A DNA stretch of 11,489 nt from Candidatus Woesearchaeota archaeon (lineage in GTDB: Archaea > Nanobdellota > Nanobdellia > Woesearchaeales > UBA10200), in NCBI GenBank assembly GCA_016180275.1, contig JACPBN010000067.1, forward strand, positions 1 through 11,489, written 5' to 3'. Numbering within the stretch: position 1 is the stretch's first letter; each line of letters begins with the position of its first letter. The notes beneath the pieces are model-generated. The model saw only the letters and a program-made list of their open reading frames with translations, was not told the origin of the DNA and searched no databases. A program made the position numbers and the translations under genes. Positions 1-5,698 of the stretch are shown here, one piece after another.

Positions 1-195
1 GAGGCGGAGGCTGCCCTTTTTTAGCGAGCACAAATCCATTTACCAAGCTAAGTAGGGTCGGGCGGTAACGAGCAAGTAAGCAAGTTAACTCGTCACAAAC
101 AAGTTCTAAGCTACCGAGCAAGCGACTGAACCTAGTGTATAGGAGACACAACTTATTGTGTTTGCCTTTTAGTGCTCGCTGGCAGCTTCCGCCTC
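1..195 (+). ncRNA. Structured RNA element E1 (candidate ncRNA, unknown family)
   Basis: Seen: bases 1-15 pair with 181-195 over 15 bp with one G-U (9 with 187). A one-sided T-rich bulge (16-22) follows, then 23-31 pair with 172-180 over 9 bp. The enclosed region holds small hairpins at 68-93, 131-143 and 144-163; the last is 8 bp with a CTTA loop. TTTT at 199-202 and T5 at 229-233 follow, which could serve as archaeal U-tract terminators. The same architecture, with compensatory changes and the shared loop motif ACAAATCC (30-37), recurs on the minus strand at 440-635 (E2). The G-U pair would become an A-C mismatch on the other strand, so the plus strand is favoured. The element may extend left of base 1. 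I recognise no known family: it lacks the SRP helix-8 motif and the RNase P P4 consensus. Function is unknown. Confidence 0.6.
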
Positions 196-277
196 GACTT
201 TTATCGTCTAAGCTTTACAGTTATAGTCTTTTTATCACCACCTTGTTACTACTTTAAAATACTATATTTGCGTAAAA

Positions 278-285
278 TTTATATA
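278..285 (+). promoter_or_regulatory. Box A (TATA) promoter for the small RNA at about 308
   Basis: TTTATATA matches the archaeal box A consensus and is preceded by an A-rich stretch (274-277) where a BRE would lie. A start about 26 nt downstream falls near 308, at the foot of the first GNRA hairpin. No plus-strand protein gene follows, which supports an RNA gene. The box is nearly symmetric, so minus-strand use cannot be excluded. Confidence 0.45.
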
Positions 286-307
286 TCATGAAAATTCTCT
301 AATCTCT

Positions 308-382
308 GAAGATATTTTGCTGAAAGGCAAATTATCTATCACCTCTTTTTCCCGCGGGAGCGCGAGCTTCCAAGGGTTTTAT
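308..382 (+). ncRNA. Candidate small RNA with two GNRA hairpins and an anti-SD linker
   Basis: Seen: hairpin 1 pairs 310-314 with 333-337 and 316-321 with 326-331, separated by one T-T mismatch and closed by a GAAA tetraloop (322-325). Hairpin 2 pairs 351-353 with 374-376 and 356-361 with 366-371, closed by a GCGA tetraloop (362-365). It is GC-rich in an AT-rich background and is followed by TTTT (377-380). The 13-nt linker (338-350) reads ATCACCTC plus five T; its first eight bases match the 16S rRNA 3' anti-Shine-Dalgarno core. The RNA could end at the T run (about 350) or after hairpin 2 (about 382). Box A at 278-285 is correctly placed for a start near 308. Inference: a short stable RNA that exposes an SD-complementary segment. 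Known families were not recognised. Confidence 0.45.
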
Positions 383-386
383 TTAA

Positions 387-400
387 CTTATAATTATAAG
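387..400. repeat. 14-bp perfect palindrome
   Basis: CTTATAATTATAAG is its own reverse complement. It lies between the small RNA and E2, 7 bp outside the outer helix of E2. It could be a protein-binding site or a weak hairpin at the 3' end of an E2 transcript. AT-rich palindromes of this length do arise by chance in such DNA. Confidence 0.4.
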
Positions 401-406
401 AAATAA

Positions 407-662
407 GTATTTGTTTAGCTTTTTCTGTAAAATAGCACTAAGCTGCGGCGACTGCCGACGAACATTGGCTAGATTATCAAAGAGTTTTTCCTCCTCTACT
501 CTTGTAATATAGATGTAATAATAGGAGAGTATTGCGAGTTGTCTTATTTTATGTGTGAGTAAATGGCATTGCCCGGAAAAACTTGGCTAAGTTATAGGGA
601 TTTGTGTTCGTCAAAATTGGCAGTCGCCGCAGCTTTTGATGTTGGCGTAGCTAAACAAATAC
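407..662 (-). ncRNA. Structured RNA element E2 (homologue of E1)
   Basis: Seen, read on the minus strand: an outer 14-bp perfect helix (649-662 with 407-420); a 17-bp perfect GC-rich helix (619-635 with 440-456); a one-sided bulge AATTTT (618-613); and an 8-bp helix (605-612 with 457-464). The ACAAATCC motif follows at 605-598, and CGGGC occurs further on at about 575-571. An internal hairpin can form between 497-502 and 526-531. E1 has the same order of helix, T-rich bulge, helix and motif, with compensatory base-pair changes. E2 begins 15 bp past the stop codon of the S16 protease gene on the same strand, so it could be a 3' UTR domain of that mRNA or a separate RNA. Family unknown. Confidence 0.6.
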
Positions 663-677
663 AAAAATAACAGTTAA

Positions 678-2672
678 TTATCTTTTGGTCTGTTTCCTTC
701 TATTCTTATTACTAGACGAATTTTTTTTTGCAACTAATGCAATAATTATTCCAACTAATATTCCAATTACAATACCTGCACTTAAATATGCATACTTCAT
801 ATAATAAGCTTTTTTGTTTTCATCCAACCTAAAATTAAAATTTGTGAAATTAGCATAATTTTTCTCTTTTACTGCAGGAAAATAAATGCCTAGATCACTT
901 AACTCAAGTGCATACTGCAGATATATCAATGCAGAATACTTGTCTTGCTTTCTTAATGTATTAGCATATTCAAAGTATGAATAACCCAATATAGGAAATG
1001 TGCCTTTATTTGCAGATTTGACTATTTGGTTTCTTGCTACAGTTACTCTGTTGTCTAGCAAGCCATCAAAATGCTGTTCTGAAATTCCAATCAGACTTAA
1101 TACAGAATCTGCCTGAGCTTTTGCCAAGCTTGCTTTTTGCAGGCATTGCTCAAAGTTTTTCCTTGCAAGTTCCTGCTTTCCAGCTTCTAAGTCAGCATAA
1201 GACTCACCGATCAGCTGCGGAAACATCAATCCAATATAATTGATTCTTTCTTCAGCTTCATTGATCTTCTGTTCACAGGCTTTTTTAATCCTATCATTGT
1301 CTAAATTAACTGCTTTTCCGGGCTTATTAAGAAAATGGCTCCATGAAACTGCGCTATAAACACGCTCTGTGCTAAAGCTTAACAAGTCACCAAAATCTGT
1401 TTTGTTATTTTTTATTGATTCTTTTATTTTTTCTAACAACTCTGTTGCTTCTGCAAGGCGCTCTTTGACTATAATCGATGCCTGCAAATCAGTTATTGTC
1501 CGTTTTTTTGTATTATCTATGCGTTTTCTAAGTTCTTCTATTGAGCTTTCAATAACTTTAACCTGCTCAAGAGCAGAGTCCTTTGTTATATTCCTTAATA
1601 TATTTAATATTGTATTTAACTGGACATTTGCCCCAAAGCATAATGATGCTGCAGAGTAATAGCTTTTATTTTCAAATGCTGTTAATGCTTGTAATGACAA
1701 ATTTTTTGCAAACTCGAATTTCCCTTGGTTAATGCTTGTAACATTCTGATATTCAGACACTTTGTCATATAGCTCTCTTGTCCTGCTGCAAATTCCATTT
1801 GCTATCTCTTTCATTGTATCTAAGTATGATTCATCTATGACTATATTTCCATAATCCTCGAAGAATCTTCTTCCGGTAAATTCAACCAATGCATCATCTA
1901 ATGTAGCAACTTCCACAAGCTCAACAGATAATTCTTTAGAAAAACCCTTTAAATCTAATGTTTTATTATCGGCTGGATTGTCTGTCTGATTATTAATTAT
2001 GGCTGTGATATTTGTGGTTGTATTATTATTACCCTCATTATCATCATCATTATTAGTATTGTCATTATTATTAATATTATTGTCCTCTTCTATAGCGATC
2101 TCCTGCACAAGTCTTATCTCATCAATCTCATCATATAATGCAGCACCTTTTGCAATCAGGACTTTACTGATCTTGTTTTTAGCAGCTGCTTCTATCTTTT
2201 GCTTAACTGCTCCCACTGGCCCAATTATGCCGCCTGAATTTATGGTGCCAGTCATAGCTATGTCTTCCCTTGGGTCTAGGTTTTGTAATGCACTTACTGT
2301 TAATACAGCAATTGCAGCGCCTGCACTTGGACCGCCTATAATCGATGATTCTGCCCTGATTGTATAAATGAAATCATATATGCTGCAATCTGCATCAATA
2401 TAATTACAGGCTATCTGGTTGGCAAATCTTGTTGAAATTTGTGTGTCTATTTTTGTCAATGGCAGAGTATCCATAAAAACTCTGCCAGAGCCTGGATTTA
2501 ACTCAAGAAATAAATCAGCCATCTTGCCAGTGAAGTTTCCCTGCTGCTCTGCTACAGCTAGTAACTTAATTTTGTAGGTTTTTGCATTAGTGACGGATGT
2601 AAATAAAAGTGTAACAATAACCATTAATACTATTACATTGAATATTTTCTTTATTCTTATTCCTTTTGCCAT
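678..2672 (-). CDS. Membrane-anchored S16 (Lon-fold) Ser/Lys protease
   Basis: This 664-residue protein has an N-terminal signal peptide (residues about 1-30, ending TNA), a Lon-type S16 domain (about 32-273), a long helical region (about 280-620), one C-terminal membrane segment (about 628-648) and a basic tail. The catalytic dyad is visible: Ser116 in GGPSAG and Lys157 in GPVGAVKQK, 41 residues apart and close to the spacing in Lon. There is no AAA+ ATPase domain. It resembles the archaeal signal-peptide S16-like group filed under COG1750. Inferred topology: protease domain outside the cell, tail in the cytoplasm, with a role in envelope protein turnover or signalling. An Asn/Asp-rich insert (198-238) interrupts the S16 fold before its last strand. 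The ATG at 2672 opens directly onto the signal peptide. The only SD-like sequence is a GAGGG about 17 nt upstream, so initiation is unclear. Confidence 0.85.
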   Translation of the reverse strand: MAKGIRIKKIFNVIVLMVIVTLLFTSVTNAKTYKIKLLAVAEQQGNFTGKMADLFLELNPGSGRVFMDTLPLTKIDTQISTRFANQIACNYIDADCSIYDFIYTIRAESSIIGGPSAGAAIAVLTVSALQNLDPREDIAMTGTINSGGIIGPVGAVKQKIEAAAKNKISKVLIAKGAALYDEIDEIRLVQEIAIEEDNNINNNDNTNNDDDNEGNNNTTTNITAIINNQTDNPADNKTLDLKGFSKELSVELVEVATLDDALVEFTGRRFFEDYGNIVIDESYLDTMKEIANGICSRTRELYDKVSEYQNVTSINQGKFEFAKNLSLQALTAFENKSYYSAASLCFGANVQLNTILNILRNITKDSALEQVKVIESSIEELRKRIDNTKKRTITDLQASIIVKERLAEATELLEKIKESIKNNKTDFGDLLSFSTERVYSAVSWSHFLNKPGKAVNLDNDRIKKACEQKINEAEERINYIGLMFPQLIGESYADLEAGKQELARKNFEQCLQKASLAKAQADSVLSLIGISEQHFDGLLDNRVTVARNQIVKSANKGTFPILGYSYFEYANTLRKQDKYSALIYLQYALELSDLGIYFPAVKEKNYANFTNFNFRLDENKKAYYMKYAYLSAGIVIGILVGIIIALVAKKNSSSNKNRRKQTKR

Positions 2673-2690
2673 AATATTTTCTTTATTCTT
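2641..2690. repeat. 18-bp direct repeat flanking the protease start codon
   Basis: AATATTTTCTTTATTCTT occurs at 2641-2658 and again at 2673-2690 with a 14-bp spacer that contains the start codon. On the minus strand one copy lies in the leader and the other encodes residues about 5-10. The 32-bp offset is out of frame, so it does not create a second N-terminus. It looks like a local duplication. Confidence 0.8.
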
Positions 2691-2755
2691 CCCTCTTTTT
2701 AATGTTTTTGCCTGATAAAATAAATTAATCTCCTAATTTCTAAAAAACCATATAC

Positions 2756-2763
2756 ATTTAAAT
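2756..2763. promoter_or_regulatory. Candidate shared box A in the divergent intergenic region
   Basis: ATTTAAAT is a symmetric TATA-like octamer in the 165-bp gap between the divergent protease and PPC-protein genes. Used rightward it would place a start near 2786, giving a leader of about 50 nt. Used leftward the start would be near 2733, giving a leader of about 60 nt. The rest of this gap is simple AT-rich sequence in which I see nothing else. The background is very AT-rich, so confidence is low. Confidence 0.3.
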
Positions 2764-2837
2764 ACTCAAATATTTTACATCTGTATTCATAATCATCTGT
2801 CAATATTTTTTATCAAATACTTTATTTGGGGGTAAAT

Positions 2838-3287
2838 ATGAAATTTAAAGAGCTTGAGAAGAACAGGTACTTTATCATGCTAGAGAATGGCGAAGAGATA
2901 ATAGAATCATTAACTAAATTTTTAGCAGCTAATAAAATAACCTCAGGATTTTTTACAGCAATAGGCGCAGTTGAGAAAGTTGAGCTAGGGTATTTCTTTC
3001 AAAAAAAGAAGCAATATCGCGGAAAAGTAATTGAGCAAGAAATGGAAGTTGTTAGCTTAAATGGGAATATTACGTCAATGGATAACAAGCCATATATCCA
3101 TGCTCATGCAGTTCTAAGCGATGAAAATATGCAAACTTACGCAGGACATTTAAAATTTGGGATAGTCGGCCCAACTTTAGAAATAATTTTGATTGCATTT
3201 AATGCCAATGTTAAAAAGAAATTTAATGAGAAAGTAGGCTTGAATGTGCTGGACGAATCTGTTGGACATATGATGGTGTGTAAATGA
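2838..3287 (+). CDS. PPC/DUF296 domain protein
   Basis: This 149-residue protein is a single PPC (plants and prokaryotes conserved, DUF296) domain. Recognisable parts are the early segment MLENGEEIIESL, the core ITSGFFTAIGAVEKVELGYF and the histidine motif IHAHAVLSD with a later AGHL. From Met1 these give His88, His90 and His104, positions that bind a metal in prokaryotic members of known structure. Such proteins form trimers; their biochemical role in prokaryotes is not established, though the domain is used for DNA binding or assembly in plant AT-hook proteins. No AT-hook is present here. I chose the ATG at 2838 because GGGGGT (2828-2832) lies just upstream; an in-frame TTG at 2826 would overlap that site. 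It overlaps the next gene by 4 bp (ATGA), so the two are translationally coupled. Confidence 0.85.
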   Translation: MKFKELEKNRYFIMLENGEEIIESLTKFLAANKITSGFFTAIGAVEKVELGYFFQKKKQYRGKVIEQEMEVVSLNGNITSMDNKPYIHAHAVLSDENMQTYAGHLKFGIVGPTLEIILIAFNANVKKKFNEKVGLNVLDESVGHMMVCK

Positions 3288-4492
3288 GGCAATTAATTGT
3301 CGGTGTTGATCCTGGAACGACTTTAGGCTATGCTGTTTTAGATATAGACGGCAAAATCTTAAAATTAGGGTCCTCAAAGCAACTTAATTTAAGTGCATTA
3401 ATCACAGAGGTTATTGGCTTAGGCAGGCCATTAATTGTCGGGTGTGATAAGCATTCTGTTCCGGATTTTGTCAGTAAGTTTTCTACTAAGATCGGTGCAA
3501 GAAGCATTAACCCTGAAGAGGATTTGCATGTAATTGAAAAAAAAGAAATAATTTATCATTACGTGGCTGATACTAAGCAGGCCATAACTCCGGCAAATTT
3601 GCATGAAGCAGATGCCCTTGCAGCTGCGATTTTTGCATTCAGGCGAATTCGCACTGTATTGGAGAAGATAAATAATTTTGTTGTTGAAAATAAAAAACAA
3701 GAGCATAAGCAGCGCATAACTGAGATTGTTCTGTTGAATGATGCCCTAAATATCAAGGAAGCATTTGAGATGATACAACGAGCAGAGAAGAGCAATCTGA
3801 GAAGAGAAGAAGATGTGCTTGCAATAAAATATGCAGATAAGAAGAAACACTTTAATGAACAGGATTATCTAAAATTATACTCCAAGCTAAAATCATCTGA
3901 AAAAGAAATTAATCTTCTCAGAAACCAGAATACAAATCTTCAAAATATGCTAAAAAATGCTGCTCAGACTAAAGTCAAGAAAATTAAGATCTTAGATAAG
4001 GATTCCCAAGACAGACTGCAATTCAAGGAAAACCGAATACATCAATATCAACAGTTATTGCACCTAAAATCTCAACAGGCAGAGATACTTAAAAATGAGA
4101 TCTCATTGCTTAATATATTTCTCACTTCGCTAAAAGAAAATCTCTTAATGAAAAAACTCAATACTCTAAGCTATAATGAATACTCTGTTAAAAATGCATT
4201 GCTCAATATAAGCCCAGGAGATGTTCTGCTGGTAAATGATCTGAGTATATTCAGCGCACAGACAGTAAAGGAATTAGAAGATAAGGTAAGTGTAATTGTA
4301 TATAGAAAGAACATCACAAACAAAATTAAGCAGGCAATGCCTTTTATCTTGCTGCCTGCGGAAAAGCTTAATATGCAGGAATCAAAGGATTTTGCAGTCT
4401 GCAGCAATGAACAATTCATGCGTGCAAAAAATAATTCTAATATCTTATCTGAGATAGTTGAACAATATAGGAAAGATAGGTGTGGGGTATAA
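3284..4492 (+). CDS. DUF460/COG2433 RuvC-YqgF-like coiled-coil protein
   Basis: This 402-residue protein has an N-terminal RNase H-fold domain of the RuvC/YqgF type. Its first acidic motif is IVGVDPGTTLGYAVLD (Asp9), followed by VGCDKH (Asp55) and LHEADALAAA (Glu108, Asp110), consistent with a two-metal acidic centre. A charged helical region (about 125-290) follows, with coiled-coil character from about 195. The C-terminal domain (about 295-402) contains PGDVLLVNDLSIFSAQTVKEL, typical of archaeal DUF460 proteins. Family members are often over 600 residues, so this is a short version with a reduced central part. Function is unproven; the fold suggests binding or cleavage of structured nucleic acid. 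The ATG at 3284 overlaps the upstream stop, with GGTG a few bases before it. The stop lies 8 bp from the patatin start, indicating one operon. Confidence 0.82.
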   Translation: MRQLIVGVDPGTTLGYAVLDIDGKILKLGSSKQLNLSALITEVIGLGRPLIVGCDKHSVPDFVSKFSTKIGARSINPEEDLHVIEKKEIIYHYVADTKQAITPANLHEADALAAAIFAFRRIRTVLEKINNFVVENKKQEHKQRITEIVLLNDALNIKEAFEMIQRAEKSNLRREEDVLAIKYADKKKHFNEQDYLKLYSKLKSSEKEINLLRNQNTNLQNMLKNAAQTKVKKIKILDKDSQDRLQFKENRIHQYQQLLHLKSQQAEILKNEISLLNIFLTSLKENLLMKKLNTLSYNEYSVKNALLNISPGDVLLVNDLSIFSAQTVKELEDKVSVIVYRKNITNKIKQAMPFILLPAEKLNMQESKDFAVCSNEQFMRAKNNSNILSEIVEQYRKDRCGV

Positions 4493-4500
4493 AATATAAA

Positions 4501-5472
4501 ATGGATAATAGCAAAAAATCCGAAAAGAAACCTAAAATCGGCTTGGCATTAGGCGGAGGCACAGTAAGAGGCTTAGCTTTTATAGGCATTCTTAAAGTGC
4601 TCGAAAAGGAAGGGATTAAGCTTGATTATCTGGCAGGCACTTCAGCAGGTGCAGTCATAGCTGCAGCATATGCAGCAGGAAATTCAGTGCATGATTTAGA
4701 GAGAATTGCGTACAGCACAAAATGGCATGATCTGCTTGATTTTACTAAACCAAAAAAAGGCTTTATTGAAGGCAAAAAAATTGAAAGATATCTAAATCAT
4801 GTATTTAAGCGAAAAACATTTGAGCAGCTGAATATTCCCTTGACTATTATTGCAACTGAAGTTGACTATGGCACTAAGGCTGTATTTTATACAGGCAGTG
4901 TTACTAAGGCTGTTCGTGCAAGCATTTCTCTGCCTGCTATATTTAAGCCATACAGGATTGGCAACAAAGAATACATGGATGGCAGCTTAATTGATCCCGT
5001 TCCAGTTGATATATTGAAAGAAATGGGTGCAGATATCATAATTGCAGTTGATTTAACTGTGGATATTGCAGAAAGCTATGTTAGCAGCTATAAGACAAGC
5101 AATTTTGTTGAAAAGCTTAAAGAAAGGTTTATCGAGCATCAGATTAAATTTATACATGATTATGTTGAAGCCACTACAGATTCTTACTTGGTGAAGAACT
5201 TAATTCGTAGATTTAATCTAAAAAATGCATTTTTGACAGGCATAGGCAAGAAATTGCCTAGAATTATGGAAATCTATTTGCAGGCAACAGAGATTCTGAT
5301 GAATGAGCTTACTAAAGAAAAGCTTAGAAATCCCGTGATTGATATTGTAATAGCACCAAAATTTGAAGGCGTTAATTGGGTCGAGTTAGATAAGATCGGG
5401 CATATTATGGAAGCAGGAGAAATAGCATCAAGAAAGCAAGTTGGAAAGATAAAGAAAATGTTAAATAAGTAG
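4501..5472 (+). CDS. Patatin-like phospholipase family protein (RssA/NTE type)
   Basis: This 323-residue protein of the patatin-like serine hydrolase family has the usual three motifs. These are the glycine-rich oxyanion loop GGGTVRG (residues 18-24), the nucleophile elbow GTSAG with Ser48 (46-50), and the DGS motif with Asp160, which completes the Ser-Asp dyad. No signal peptide or membrane helix is seen, so it probably acts at the inner face of the membrane. Substrates in the family are acyl lipids; the substrate here is unknown. Archaeal ether lipids lack the ester bonds these enzymes normally cut, so a fatty-acyl, protein-bound or host lipid substrate is possible. The ATG at 4501 is chosen over an in-frame GTG at 4480 because GTGGGGT (4482-4488) can act as its ribosome-binding site. 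It is probably the last gene of the operon. Confidence 0.88.
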   Translation: MDNSKKSEKKPKIGLALGGGTVRGLAFIGILKVLEKEGIKLDYLAGTSAGAVIAAAYAAGNSVHDLERIAYSTKWHDLLDFTKPKKGFIEGKKIERYLNHVFKRKTFEQLNIPLTIIATEVDYGTKAVFYTGSVTKAVRASISLPAIFKPYRIGNKEYMDGSLIDPVPVDILKEMGADIIIAVDLTVDIAESYVSSYKTSNFVEKLKERFIEHQIKFIHDYVEATTDSYLVKNLIRRFNLKNAFLTGIGKKLPRIMEIYLQATEILMNELTKEKLRNPVIDIVIAPKFEGVNWVELDKIGHIMEAGEIASRKQVGKIKKMLNK

Positions 5473-5633
5473 CTTAGAGCCTATCTCATTATGAGATTCC
5501 TGTTCAGTTATCCAATTTTTAATGAGAAGACCCGCAGTTCTGCTGCTATCGGGAGTTTCACTATGCAAAAACTATAAGATTAATAAATAATTAATATTCT
5601 TCACCATACAATGCCTGCTAATTTTTCGCAACA
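5473..5633. other. Intergenic region with two hairpins before the suf promoter
   Basis: A 7-bp inverted repeat around one base (5483-5497, ATCTCAT/ATGAGAT) lies 10 bp past the patatin stop. It is followed by T5 at 5516-5520, a plausible archaeal terminator. A second hairpin pairs 5531-5534 with 5550-5553 and 5535-5537 with 5543-5545. No open frame is supported here; the remainder up to box A is AT-rich. Confidence 0.4.
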
Positions 5634-5645
5634 TTTATATATAAA
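5634..5645 (+). promoter_or_regulatory. Box A promoter of the suf operon
   Basis: TTTATATATAAA is a strong archaeal TATA box and a perfect 12-bp palindrome. A start about 26 nt downstream falls near 5664-5668, giving sufB a leader of about 30-35 nt with GTGGT just before the ATG. Confidence 0.6.
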
Positions 5646-5648
5646 ACT

Positions 5649-5660
5649 TAACTATAGTTA
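5649..5660. promoter_or_regulatory. Candidate operator 1 (12-bp palindrome)
   Basis: TAACTATAGTTA is a perfect palindrome lying between box A and the expected start of transcription. A repressor bound here would block polymerase. Its centre is exactly 26 bp from that of the next palindrome. Confidence 0.4.
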
Positions 5661-5674
5661 ATTATAAGTAAGTT

Positions 5675-5686
5675 GATTAATTAATC
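5675..5686. promoter_or_regulatory. Candidate operator 2 (12-bp palindrome)
   Basis: GATTAATTAATC is a perfect palindrome in the predicted sufB leader, just after the expected transcription start and 12 bp before the start codon. Its sequence differs from operator 1, so one protein binding both would need relaxed specificity. Confidence 0.35.
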
Positions 5687-5698
5687 TGCGTGGTAAAA

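Noticed and set aside
1..195. E1 as SRP RNA, RNase P RNA or tRNA-like
   Set aside because: The paired 5' and 3' ends suggest a housekeeping RNA, but I find no SRP helix-8 motif, no RNase P P4 consensus in the right place, and no T-loop or anticodon arm despite the ACAAATCC string.
256..345. Minus-strand mini-gene using GAGGTGAT (345-338 read backwards) as ribosome-binding site
   Set aside because: The site is a good SD match, but the only following frame starts with TTG and runs about 14 codons with no recognisable product. The structured plus-strand reading explains the sequence better.
479..531. RNase P-like GGAGGAAA string on the minus strand of E2
   Set aside because: The string occurs near the 3' side of the element, not the 5' side expected for P4, and lacks a matching ACAGAA partner.
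1..662. E1 and E2 as terminal inverted repeats of a MITE or insertion sequence
   Set aside because: The arms of the two copies differ by paired compensatory changes rather than sharing one end sequence, there is no transposase, and no target duplication can be seen.
1999..2367. Plus-strand open frame opposite the S16 domain
   Set aside because: It is the antisense shadow of the Asn-rich and catalytic segments of the protease; its hydrophobic Val/Leu/Ser run comes from complementing Asn/Asp codons.
2826..2837. TTG start for the PPC protein
   Set aside because: It would place the start codon on the GGGGG ribosome-binding site; the ATG at 2838 is better placed and fits the family N-terminus.
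4480..4500. GTG start for the patatin protein
   Set aside because: It lies inside the end of the previous gene and overlaps the GTGGGGT site that serves the ATG at 4501.
5690..5698. GTG start for SufB
   Set aside because: The GTGGT sequence is the ribosome-binding site for the ATG at 5699.
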